A DNA stretch of 64,000 nt from the NCBI RefSeq assembly GCF_017313765.1, contig NZ_JAFLNC010000001.1:744001-808000 (forward strand), given 5' to 3'. Positions 45,810-57,784 of the stretch are shown here, in pieces. This DNA is from Sneathiella sedimenti (GTDB taxonomy: Bacteria; Pseudomonadota; Alphaproteobacteria; Sneathiellales; Sneathiellaceae). A program made the position numbers and the translations under genes. Below the pieces are notes generated by a model. The model searched no databases, had not been told where the DNA came from, and saw only the letters and a program-made list of their open reading frames with translations. Each line of letters begins with the position of its first letter. The stretch's first letter is position 1.

Positions 45810-46571
45810 TTATAACCGCCAGCCTGAATGCATGGCGGCAATGCCGCCGGAAAGACGGCGGTACTTGACCTGCCCGAAGCCCGCCTCGCGCAGCATGTCG
45901 ACGAAACGATCGGCATCCGGAAACTGGCGGATGCTTTCCACCAGATACTGATACGACGCCTTGTCCTTCGCCACCACGCCACCGATCTCGGGCAGCAACT
46001 TGAAGGAATAGAAGTCATAAAACTCCTTCAATACCGGCGCCTCCACCTTGCTGAACTCTAGGCAGAGAAACCGGCCGCCCGGCTTCAGAACACGGTAGGC
46101 CTCGCGCAGGGCCTTGGGGATATCCGTCACATTGCGAATACCGAAGGCAATGGTGTAGGCATCAACCGACTTATCGGGAAGGGGGAGGGATTGCGCGTCA
46201 CCGTTCACCCAGTCAAGCCCGGCGAGACGAGCGTGATCGATGGCGCGATCCTGTCCGACGCTCAGCATGGCGTGATTGATATCGAGTACCGTAACCCGGC
46301 CGTCATTTTCCACGGCATCCAGGAAGCGAAAGGCAATATCGCCTGTGCCACCCGCCACATCCAGAAGATGCTGCCCCTTGCGCGGCATCAGCCAGTCGAT
46401 CATCGCCGACTTCCAGAGCCGGTGGACCCCGCCGCTCATCAAATCATTCATCAGGTCGTAATTTTCGGCAACGCTGTCAAAAACGCCGCGCACAAGCCCG
46501 GCTTTGTCATCCTTTGGGACCTCGCGAAACCCGAAATGGGTGCTATCCGATGCGTTATCCGAAGCTGCCAT
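45810..46571 (-). CDS. ubiE: Ubiquinone/menaquinone C-methyltransferase UbiE
   Basis: 253 residues from the ATG at 46571 (GGAAAG just upstream); an in-frame TTG 21 codons earlier is possible. SAM-binding [17 protein letters not shown] near residue 68, [23 protein letters not shown] at the N-terminus and [11 protein letters not shown], the two family signatures, are present. It performs the C-methylation of the quinone head group. Starts the ubiE-ubiB unit and is the last gene on the minus side before the strand switch. Confidence 0.95.
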   Translation of the reverse strand: MAASDNASDSTHFGFREVPKDDKAGLVRGVFDSVAENYDLMNDLMSGGVHRLWKSAMIDWLMPRKGQHLLDVAGGTGDIAFRFLDAVENDGRVTVLDINHAMLSVGQDRAIDHARLAGLDWVNGDAQSLPLPDKSVDAYTIAFGIRNVTDIPKALREAYRVLKPGGRFLCLEFSKVEAPVLKEFYDFYSFKLLPEIGGVVAKDKASYQYLVESIRQFPDADRFVDMLREAGFGQVKYRRLSGGIAAMHSGWRL

Positions 46572-46661
46572 CGCACTTTCCGTCAATTGACTGAGTTGAT
46601 CGCCCTGTTTGGTCGAAATAAGAGCATAGCGCAAGGCTTAAAATAAGGCTACTGTCCCGCC

Positions 46662-47498
46662 ATGCCCGAATTACCAGAAGTCGAAACCGTCTGCCGTGGT
46701 CTGGAACAGGCCTTGATCGGCGACCAGTTTACTACCGTCACGCTGCGGCGCGAGAACCTGCGTTTTCCCTTCGCTGACGGATTCGCGGAGACACTGACCG
46801 GCCGGAGGATCGAGGCCATCCGGCGCCGCGCGAAGTATATCCTGATGAGCCTGGAAGGTGGGGACGTGATGATCGGCCATCTTGGGATGTCGGGAAGCTT
46901 TCGAATCGAACCCGATCCTGATCCAATGAGGCCGTTTGACAAGCATGACCATGTTATTTTCGAGACAGCGCGCGGCCTTCGTGTGCGCTATCACGATCCG
47001 CGCCGGTTCGGCTTCATGCTGCTGACACGGGCGGAGGTGCTGGACAGCCACCCTCAACTCGCCGGGATCGGTCCGGAACCGCTCGGCAATGAATTCAATG
47101 GGCCCGTGCTCGCAGAGCGGCTGGCAGGACGAAAGACGCCGATCAAGATCGCGCTTCTCGACCAGAGGGTCGTGGCCGGGGTCGGCAACATATATGCCTG
47201 TGAGGCCCTGCACCGCAGCGGGATATCGCCCAAACGCCAGGCGGCGAATGTGAAGGGCCGCCGGGCTGACCTGCTCGCCGCCGCCATTCGAACCGTCCTG
47301 GAAGAAGCGATTGCCTCCGGCGGATCAACGCTGCGAAATTACAGCCACACCGATGGGGAACTCGGTTATTTCCAGCACCGATTCCTCGCCTACGACAAGG
47401 AGAACGCACCCTGCCCGACTGTGGGCTGCACCGGCATCATCCGGAGAATCACGCAATCCGGGCGCTCTACTTTTTACTGTCCGAAATGTCAGCGCTAG
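46662..47498 (+). CDS. mutM: Bifunctional DNA-formamidopyrimidine glycosylase/AP lyase
   Basis: 278 residues. The N-terminal [14 protein letters not shown] has the catalytic proline and glutamate, DPRRFGFM is conserved, and the C-terminus carries a four-cysteine zinc finger (CPTVGC then YCPKCQ). It removes 8-oxoguanine and other oxidised purines. First gene of the plus-strand group that leads to dnaA. Confidence 0.96.
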   Translation: MPELPEVETVCRGLEQALIGDQFTTVTLRRENLRFPFADGFAETLTGRRIEAIRRRAKYILMSLEGGDVMIGHLGMSGSFRIEPDPDPMRPFDKHDHVIFETARGLRVRYHDPRRFGFMLLTRAEVLDSHPQLAGIGPEPLGNEFNGPVLAERLAGRKTPIKIALLDQRVVAGVGNIYACEALHRSGISPKRQAANVKGRRADLLAAAIRTVLEEAIASGGSTLRNYSHTDGELGYFQHRFLAYDKENAPCPTVGCTGIIRRITQSGRSTFYCPKCQR

Positions 47499-47569
47499 GC
47501 TGGACAAAGAATATTCCATGAAGATAATGAGCGCAAATGACCCAACGAAACCAATAACAGGATACTCCC

Positions 47570-48346
47570 ATGGCCTATAATAATATTGTCACCGATACGA
47601 AAGGCGCCGTCGGCATCATCCGCCTTGATCGGCCGAAAGCCCTCAACGCCCTCTGTGCCGAGCTGTTTGAGGAACTGGCCGACGCCCTTGATAAGTTCGA
47701 GGCCGATGAAAATATCGGCGCCGTTGTCCTTACGGGCTCGGAAAAGGCGTTTGCCGCAGGCGCCGACATTCTCGAAATGCAGCCGAAAACCTATATGGAT
47801 GTCTATAAGAGCGACTTCCTGAGCCACAATTCAGAACGGCTTTCCACTTTTCGCAAGCCTGTGATCGCTGCCGTGGCGGGATACGCGCTCGGCGGTGGCT
47901 GCGAACTTGCCATGATGTGCGACTTTATCCTTGCCGCCGATAACGCGCAGTTCGGCCAGCCCGAAATAAAGCTTGGCACCATCCCCGGTCTTGGCGGTAC
48001 CCAGCGCCTGACCCGTGCAGTCGGTAAATCCAAGGCCATGGAAATGTGCCTGACCGGCCGGATGATGAGCGCAGAGGAAGCGGAAAGTTCTGGACTGGTC
48101 AGCCGGATCATCCCACTTGACGACCTGATGGATGAGGCGGTGAAGGTTGCCGGCGAAATTGCCGATCTTTCACAACCGATCGTCATGATGTGCAAGGAAA
48201 GCGTCAACAAGGCCTATGAGACGACCCTGCGCGAAGGAATCATGTTCGAGCGGCGGCTGTTTCATTCGACATTTTCGACCGAAGACCAGAAAGAGGGGAT
48301 GTCTGCCTTCGCCGAAAAACGCACACCGGAGTTCAAGAACCGCTAA
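47570..48346 (+). CDS. Enoyl-CoA hydratase (crotonase family)
   Basis: 258 residues with the two catalytic glutamates of true hydratases in [12 protein letters not shown] and [18 protein letters not shown], and the oxyanion segment KAFAAGADI. It probably hydrates short-chain trans-2-enoyl-CoA in beta-oxidation. An enoyl-CoA hydratase between mutM and rpsT is widely seen in alphaproteobacteria. Confidence 0.93.
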   Translation: MAYNNIVTDTKGAVGIIRLDRPKALNALCAELFEELADALDKFEADENIGAVVLTGSEKAFAAGADILEMQPKTYMDVYKSDFLSHNSERLSTFRKPVIAAVAGYALGGGCELAMMCDFILAADNAQFGQPEIKLGTIPGLGGTQRLTRAVGKSKAMEMCLTGRMMSAEEAESSGLVSRIIPLDDLMDEAVKVAGEIADLSQPIVMMCKESVNKAYETTLREGIMFERRLFHSTFSTEDQKEGMSAFAEKRTPEFKNR

Positions 48347-48385
48347 TTCAGGACGAATTTCCGGGGATTTACCGGCAACATCAAC

Positions 48386-48421
48386 ATAATTGGCGGAAAT
48401 TTACGAATTCCCGCCAATTAT
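48386..48421. repeat. 16-base near-perfect inverted repeat
   Basis: Arms ATAATTGGCGGAAATT (48386-48401) and AATTCCCGCCAATTAT (48406-48421) match at 15 of 16 positions around a four-base spacer TACG. It lies 40 bases after the enoyl-CoA hydratase stop and 13 bases before the rpsT -35 element. No T run follows, so it may be a regulator site rather than a simple terminator. Confidence 0.75.
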
Positions 48422-48434
48422 ACCCATTCTTCTG

Positions 48435-48463
48435 TTGACTGCGTATTTCCCGCTGGTTATAAC
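48435..48463 (+). promoter_or_regulatory. Sigma-70-type promoter of rpsT
   Basis: TTGACT (48435-48440) and TATAAC (48458-48463) are separated by exactly 17 bases. This is the best promoter match in the window, and the leader to the rpsT ATG would be about 32 bases. Confidence 0.85.
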
Positions 48464-48501
48464 CCGGCTTCCGAATTTCGAAGCTAAAAGACAGGATTGT
48501 C

Positions 48502-48768
48502 ATGGCGCATCATAAATCTGCATTGAAACGCATCCGGCAGACAGACGTCCGGACCGAACGTAACCGGGCCCGTCGCAGCCGCATTCGCACCTATGTGAAA
48601 AAGGTCGAGCTGGCGGTAACAGAAGGGGATCAGGCGAAAGCCAACGAGGCGCTTCGCGCTGCCCAGTCTGAACTAACCCGTGGCGTGGTAAAGGGCGTAT
48701 ACAAGAAGAATACGGCCTCCCGCAAGATCTCCCGTCTGAATGCGAAAGTAAAAGCACTCTCCGCATAA
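48502..48768 (+). CDS. rpsT: 30S ribosomal protein S20
   Basis: 88 residues, basic and helical, beginning [20 protein letters not shown] and ending [20 protein letters not shown], as in S20. It binds 16S rRNA early in small-subunit assembly. It stands alone between its own promoter and terminator, directly before the candidate origin region. Confidence 0.97.
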   Translation: MAHHKSALKRIRQTDVRTERNRARRSRIRTYVKKVELAVTEGDQAKANEALRAAQSELTRGVVKGVYKKNTASRKISRLNAKVKALSA

Positions 48769-48789
48769 GACGAGAATCGATTCAGAATC

Positions 48790-48822
48790 AAGCCGCGGCC
48801 TGAAAAGGATCGCGGCTTTTTT
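48790..48822 (+). terminator. Rho-independent terminator of rpsT
   Basis: AAGCCGCG (48790-48797) pairs with CGCGGCTT (48811-48818) and is followed by TTTT. Confidence 0.9.
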
Positions 48823-49244
48823 ATGTGCCATTGCGCTTTATAGGCGTGCCGTTGATTGTGATTTCTCGCGGCGTTTTACCAGTTAACTTCCCCGCTATGG
48901 AACAGCTTACAACATCTTGTAGGTCAAGAAATTGTTCAGTCAATTCATGAAATAAATTTCGGGTCTCCCGTCACCCTTTCCTTGCATGGGGGGTGTGGAT
49001 AAGTTTACTCTGCCCGGTCTCAAAGGAGCACTCCCAATCCTTATATCGAGTGGATTAAGAGCTGATGAAGGGGCGAAATACCGCCTGGGAAATGCTGTGT
49101 CCAGTAGCGTGCGCGTTTAATGTAGTTTTGCGTTGTGTATCAGTTTAGAGGTGATTCCAGGGGGGAACACCGGAAATTCTTTGGCGCTGATGTTCGGACC
49201 TCACCGGATAAAGCTCTGCATATTGGAACGAAGGATATATTTGA
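48823..49244. other. Gene-free region with candidate replication origin or dnaA control site
   Basis: About 420 bases without a convincing gene between rpsT and the rhodanese-dnaA pair. It has a perfect DnaA box at 48994-49002, a one-mismatch box (TGTGTATCA) at 49134-49142 and an AT-rich stretch at about 48937-48962 just before the first box. Coding strands diverge around this part of the window. Both an origin and a DnaA-controlled promoter for dnaA are possible. Only two boxes are seen, fewer than in most origins. Confidence 0.45.
48994..49002 (-). promoter_or_regulatory. Perfect DnaA box
   Basis: TGTGGATAA on the plus strand is the exact complement of the consensus TTATCCACA. It lies about 690 bases upstream of dnaA. 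Confidence 0.8.
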
Positions 49245-49691
49245 ATGACGAATGGGGGAACGCCCGGCACCAACGCAACCTATGCCGGTGATATGACAGT
49301 TCAGGAATCATGGGAATTACTTGCAAGTGACCCGAACGCGGTCCTTATAGATGTCAGAACAACAGCAGAATGGGCTTATGTGGGAATGCCCGATCTGTCT
49401 TCGCTCGGTAAAACAGTCCAACCCGTCTCTTGGGTCCTATTTCCCGATATGTCCAAGAATGAAAATTTTATCGACGAGATTTCGGCCCTGCAGCCGAACA
49501 AGGACGCGCCGATGATATTTCTCTGCCGGTCGGGGGTGCGTTCTATCGCCGCTGCCGAGGCCGCCACACGGGCAGGATACAGCCGCGCCTATAATGTCCT
49601 TGAGGGATTTGAGGGCGCAGCGGATCCCAACGGTCACCGGGGAACTGTTGGCGGCTGGAAAGTCGCCGGTCTCGACTGGAAACAAAACTGA
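49245..49691 (+). CDS. Rhodanese-like domain protein
   Basis: 148 residues, single rhodanese domain with SWELLASDPNAVLIDVRTTAEW at the start and an active-site loop CRSGVRS (cysteine near residue 90). Such proteins carry persulfide sulfur to acceptors; the six-residue loop CRSGVR suits sulfur rather than phosphate chemistry. Its TGA stop shares the A with the ATG of dnaA (TGATG), so it is likely co-translated with dnaA. Substrate unknown. Confidence 0.9.
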   Translation: MTNGGTPGTNATYAGDMTVQESWELLASDPNAVLIDVRTTAEWAYVGMPDLSSLGKTVQPVSWVLFPDMSKNENFIDEISALQPNKDAPMIFLCRSGVRSIAAAEAATRAGYSRAYNVLEGFEGAADPNGHRGTVGGWKVAGLDWKQN

Positions 49692-51103
49692 TGACAGCGC
49701 AGACGGAACCAGGGGCTTCTGTAATGACAAGAAATGCGCAATGGGAACAGATTAGGGAGCAGCTTCGTAGCGAATACGGCGCCGCGACATTTAATTCCTG
49801 GCTGAAGAATATCGAATTGGACAAAATCGACGGCAATATGGTTTCGATGACCTTGCCGACGCGATTTCTACGCGACTGGGTTCTAAACAACTACGCCAAC
49901 CGTATTCGTCAACTCTGGAGCGCGATAGATCAATCAGTCACGGCTGTCGATATCCGGGTCAAACCTCTCGACAAGAAAAATGGGGCCGCTAGTAAACCGA
50001 GTTTCGGCCTGGCTGACACGAGCGAACCGTTCAAAAGCAAGACGGCCACCATTGCCGAGTCGGCTCATCCTGACCCGTCCCTGATGGCGCCGCTTGATCC
50101 GCGCTTTACCTTTGAGAACTTCGTTGTCGGCAAATCGAACGAGCTTGCCCATGCCGCCGCCCGTCGCGTCGCCGAGGCCAAAGATTCCGTTCCCTTCAAC
50201 CCGCTCTATCTTTATGGCGGCGTCGGGCTTGGCAAGACCCACCTGATGCATGCGATCGGCCATGCCATTGCCGCCAACAGCCCGGAGAAGAAGGTTCTCT
50301 ATCTTTCTGCCGAAAAATTCATGTATCGCTTTATCCGAGCGCTCCGGTTCAAGGATACGATGAACTTCAAGGATCAGTTCCGCTCTGTCGATGTGCTGAT
50401 GATCGATGATGTGCAGTTTATTGCCGGCAAGGACAGCACACAGGAGGAATTTTTCCATACCTTCAACGCGCTGGTCGACCAGAACCACCAGATCATTATT
50501 TCCGGCGACCGTTCTCCCACCGACCTGGAAGGGATGGAGGAGCGGATGCGCTCCCGCCTTGGCTGGGGCTTGGTTGCGGATATTCACCCGACCGATTACG
50601 AACTTCGCCTCGGCATCCTGCAATCGAAGGTCGAGCAGGGTAAGCTCGAAATCGAACCCCGCATCCTGGAATTTCTTGCCCATCGCATTACTTCCAACGT
50701 GCGGGAGCTGGAAGGCGCACTCAACCGCGTGCTGGCCTATTCCGATCTAGTGGGTCGAGCGGTAACGCTGGAGAGCACCCAGGAAGTGCTGCGCGATCTA
50801 CTGCGTGCCAACGACCGGCGCATCACGATCGAGGAAATCCAGAAAAAGGTCGCCGAGCATTTCAATATCCGCATGTCGGACATGCATTCCGCCCGCCGCG
50901 CCCGTGCCGTTGCCCGCCCGCGCCAGGTGGCGATGTATCTCGCCAAGCATCTGACGTCCCGCTCGTTACCGGAGATCGGCCGGAAGTTTGGCGGTCGCGA
51001 TCACACAACCGTCATGCATGCGCTCAAGAAAATCGATGAACTGCGTCAGGAAGATATCGCCCTGTCGGAGGATATCGACCTGTTGATGCGGATGCTGGAG
51101 TAA
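49691..51103 (+). CDS. dnaA: Chromosomal replication initiator DnaA
   Basis: 470 residues from the ATG that overlaps the rhodanese stop; an ATG at 49724 with AGGGG eight bases upstream is an alternative and gives a start just before the conserved WEQIREQLRSEYG. Domain I (to about 90), a linker, AAA+ domain with Walker A YGGVGLGKTHLM and Walker B LMIDDVQF, and the DnaA-box-binding domain with MHSARRARAVARPRQVAMYL and GGRDHTTVMHA. It opens the origin and also acts as a transcription factor. Confidence 0.97.
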   Translation: MTAQTEPGASVMTRNAQWEQIREQLRSEYGAATFNSWLKNIELDKIDGNMVSMTLPTRFLRDWVLNNYANRIRQLWSAIDQSVTAVDIRVKPLDKKNGAASKPSFGLADTSEPFKSKTATIAESAHPDPSLMAPLDPRFTFENFVVGKSNELAHAAARRVAEAKDSVPFNPLYLYGGVGLGKTHLMHAIGHAIAANSPEKKVLYLSAEKFMYRFIRALRFKDTMNFKDQFRSVDVLMIDDVQFIAGKDSTQEEFFHTFNALVDQNHQIIISGDRSPTDLEGMEERMRSRLGWGLVADIHPTDYELRLGILQSKVEQGKLEIEPRILEFLAHRITSNVRELEGALNRVLAYSDLVGRAVTLESTQEVLRDLLRANDRRITIEEIQKKVAEHFNIRMSDMHSARRARAVARPRQVAMYLAKHLTSRSLPEIGRKFGGRDHTTVMHALKKIDELRQEDIALSEDIDLLMRMLE

Positions 51104-51219
51104 AAGCGGGAGAGGGAGCTTTGATCCGTCAAACGGCATAATTTGCAAGATCGCACTGTTTGCCGCCTCGCTCCCGAAGGGTTCTGACCCCGTTCGTTCC
51201 ATTAAAAAGGGGCCGTTTC

Positions 51220-52641
51220 ATGGATCAACCTCAACCAACCGGCACTGTCCGCTGGCGCGAAATCCTCAATCGACAATACGGGCTGGCTTTGGCGCTGGTC
51301 TGCCTCGGCATCTGGCTGCATGCGGCAGACAGCCTGCTGGTCGCCACCATGGTGCCGCAGATTGTCGCGGAAATCGGCGGCGCCGAGTTGATCGCCTGGA
51401 CGGTTGCGCTCTATGGCATAGGGTCCATCATTGCGGGCGCCTCCAGTGGCCTGCTAACCCTCCACTATGGCCTGCGCGGACCAATGACGTTCGCGGCGCT
51501 ATTATTCGCGCTGGGCTGCGGCGTCAGTGCGCTTGCGCCCGAAATGTGGGTGGTGCTGGTCGGTCGTTTGTTTCAGGGGTTGGGCGGCGGCGGATTGATG
51601 GCGATGGCGTTTGTCGCGGTAAGTTCGCTGTTTCCGCGGCGCCTTACGGCGCGCGCCATGGGGGCCATCAGCACATTATGGGGCGTTTCCGCCTTTATCG
51701 GGCCGCTCGTGGGTGGCCTTTTCGTCGAATATGGCACCTGGCAGGGCGGGTTCTGGTTTTTTGCCATCCAGGCGATCCTGATGGCGATCTGGATCCAGTT
51801 TACCCTTCGGAAAAGCAAAAAGCAGGAAGATAGACCCCATATCCGGTTTCCTTTCTGGCGCCTTAGCTGGCTTTCCCTCGGCGTCTTCCTGATTGCCTAT
51901 GGCGGGATCGAGGTTTCTGTCCTGCAAACCAGCCTGTTTGTGGGCCTTGGCGTCATGGCGCTGGTTATTTTTCTATTTCTGGACGGCAAAAAATCGGAGA
52001 ACCGCCTGCTTCCCCACAATCCCCTGAATTTACTGACACCGCTTGGCGCCGCCCTTGTCCTGGTCCTCGCCTTTTCGACAACCACCATCGCCATTACGGT
52101 CTATGGACCCTATCTGATCACCGTCATTCATCATGAGCCGCCCATCGTCGGTGGATATGTCATGGCCTGCCTGTCTATCGGCTGGTCGATAGTCGCTTTC
52201 CTGGCCTCAGGCGTAGCGGAAAAGCATGATGCCAGAATGATTTTCAGCGGCATGCTGGTCATCACAGCCAGTCTTCCCGGTTATGCCTACAGCCTGCCAA
52301 ATGGGCCGGTCTGGCTGATCGGCGTTTTTGCCGCGATACAGGGCGGTGGGTTCGGGATGGCCTGGACCTTCATCCTGCGGCGCGCCATGAAACTTGCGCC
52401 CGCGAACGAATATGAGCGCGTCTCCAGCGCCATTCCGACCCTTCAGCGGGTAGGGTTCGCCCTTGGGGCGGCCTATGCCGGCATTCTTGCCAATGCGGCG
52501 GGCCTGTCGGAACAGGCGGACATCTCGACCATTCATGTTGTCGCCTGGCTGCTGCCACTTGCCAGCCTGCCCGCGGCGGCAATTGGGCTGGTTGCAACCT
52601 ACCAATTTACCCGGCGACGGTCGGGCGGCGCAACGCCCTGA
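51220..52641 (+). CDS. MFS transporter, drug-export type (DHA2-like)
   Basis: 473 residues from the ATG at 51220 with AAGGGG seven bases upstream; an in-frame TTG 20 codons earlier lacks support. About 14 hydrophobic spans, a motif-A-like loop (GLLTLHYGLRGPMTF) and GRLFQGLGGGGLMAMAFVAVS, typical of DHA2-type exporters. Substrate unknown. Its position between dnaA and dnaN is unusual, since these are most often adjacent or far apart. Confidence 0.87.
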   Translation: MDQPQPTGTVRWREILNRQYGLALALVCLGIWLHAADSLLVATMVPQIVAEIGGAELIAWTVALYGIGSIIAGASSGLLTLHYGLRGPMTFAALLFALGCGVSALAPEMWVVLVGRLFQGLGGGGLMAMAFVAVSSLFPRRLTARAMGAISTLWGVSAFIGPLVGGLFVEYGTWQGGFWFFAIQAILMAIWIQFTLRKSKKQEDRPHIRFPFWRLSWLSLGVFLIAYGGIEVSVLQTSLFVGLGVMALVIFLFLDGKKSENRLLPHNPLNLLTPLGAALVLVLAFSTTTIAITVYGPYLITVIHHEPPIVGGYVMACLSIGWSIVAFLASGVAEKHDARMIFSGMLVITASLPGYAYSLPNGPVWLIGVFAAIQGGGFGMAWTFILRRAMKLAPANEYERVSSAIPTLQRVGFALGAAYAGILANAAGLSEQADISTIHVVAWLLPLASLPAAAIGLVATYQFTRRRSGGATP

Positions 52642-52893
52642 TATTACTGGCAATTTCGGGTCATTTTACGCCTGGCTCGCGCACGCGAAAACCCTAGGTT
52701 TCCTGGTCTCACTCTGCTATAGTGGCGCACGGTCTCCCATACCGGCTCGAAATTCGATTCAAGGTTATGAATCAAATTCTTAGGTAGTCGGCGGATTTGC
52801 TGGTCCCGGGGAGAATTATATTGAAGTAGCCGGCCTTTATCGGGCATAATGACAGCCCTTTTTGAGTAACCTATTTGAAGCCTGATTGAGCCA
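52642..52893. other. Intergenic region upstream of dnaN
   Basis: 252 bases that should hold the dnaN promoter. A TATAGT is present near 52719-52725 but no good -35 element pairs with it. No DnaA box and no clear terminator are seen. Confidence 0.4.
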
Positions 52894-54012
52894 ATGAAAC
52901 TGACAATAGAACGCACCGCTTTGCTGACGTCCCTGAGCCATGTGCAAAGCGTTGTCGAACGCCGCAACACAATCCCGATCCTTGCCAATATCCTGATGGA
53001 CGCACGAGACGGATTTCTTGGCCTGACGGCAACAGATCTTGACATAGCGATCAATGAAAAGGTCGCGGCGAACATCGACGCCGAAGGCGCCACGACCATT
53101 CCGGCCCATCTGCTGTATGACATCATCCGCAAGCTGCCCGAAGGCAGCCAGGTGGAGCTGGACTACAAAGCGGCGGAAGAACGGATCTATGTGCGCAGCG
53201 GACAATCGAAATTTGCCCTGGCCTGCCTGCCGCAGGATGATTTCCCGGTTATGGAAACCAATCAGCTGCCGCATAATTTTGTGCTGTCGGGTAATATCCT
53301 CAAGCGGCTGATCGACAAGACACGGTTTGCCATCTCAACGGAAGAGACCCGCTATTACCTGAATGGTATCTACCTGCATACAGCGGAAACGGAAGGCGTT
53401 CCCATGCTGCGCGCAGTGGCGACCGACGGTCATCGTCTCGCCCGGGTCGAGACGCCGGTCCCCTCTGATGCTGAAGGCATGCCGGGCGTTATTGTCCCGC
53501 GCAAGGCGGTGAGCGAGGTTCTCCGCCTGATTGACGAACGGGACGAGCCCGTTTCGATATCCCTGTCGGAGACTAAAATCTGCTTTTCCTTCGGTGACAC
53601 GATCCTGACGTCGAAGCTGATCGACGGCACCTTCCCCGACTATGAGCGGGTGATCCCGGCGGGCAATGACAAGGTTCTCGAATTGGATGGCAAGTCCTTC
53701 GCCCAGGCCGTTGACCGCGTGTCCACGGTTGCAACCGAGAAAACCCGTGCGATCAAGCTGTCGCTCAGCAATGATCTGATTACTCTCTCCGCAACGGGAG
53801 CGGAAGCGGGAAGCGCCACGGAGGAAGTTGCGGCGACCTATAGCGCCGATGAAATGGAGATCGGCTTCAACTCGAAATATCTGCTGGATATCACCGGCCA
53901 GATCGACGGGGAGAATGCCCGGTTCCTGTTCGCCGACGCGGGATCACCAACCATCGTTCGGGACAGCGCTGATGAAGGAGCGCTCTATGTCCTGATGCCG
54001 ATGCGGGTCTAA
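52894..54012 (+). CDS. dnaN: DNA polymerase III beta sliding clamp
   Basis: 372 residues, full length, three clamp domains. MKLTIERTALLTSLSHVQSV at the start, PILANILMDA, ATDGHRLARVETPVP in the middle and the C-terminal DEGALYVLMPMRV are conserved. The ring-shaped dimer holds polymerase III on DNA and is a platform for many partners. Heads dnaN-recF-gyrB. Confidence 0.98.
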   Translation: MKLTIERTALLTSLSHVQSVVERRNTIPILANILMDARDGFLGLTATDLDIAINEKVAANIDAEGATTIPAHLLYDIIRKLPEGSQVELDYKAAEERIYVRSGQSKFALACLPQDDFPVMETNQLPHNFVLSGNILKRLIDKTRFAISTEETRYYLNGIYLHTAETEGVPMLRAVATDGHRLARVETPVPSDAEGMPGVIVPRKAVSEVLRLIDERDEPVSISLSETKICFSFGDTILTSKLIDGTFPDYERVIPAGNDKVLELDGKSFAQAVDRVSTVATEKTRAIKLSLSNDLITLSATGAEAGSATEEVAATYSADEMEIGFNSKYLLDITGQIDGENARFLFADAGSPTIVRDSADEGALYVLMPMRV

Positions 54013-54081
54013 ATTGGCGATCAATTCAACACCGTGAGTCATCGGCCCGGAACGATGGGTGTCGCCATTGAGGAGCCATTT

Positions 54082-57679
<3,598 letters not shown>

Positions 57680-57784
57680 TGACAACAATCGCGGTTTAAA
57701 ATCGCAATTTTGCCTTATATGTGGGAGATAAAGCACCCTTTGGCCCGCATTTAGAGTAATGCAGAGTAACGATCGAGTTCGATT

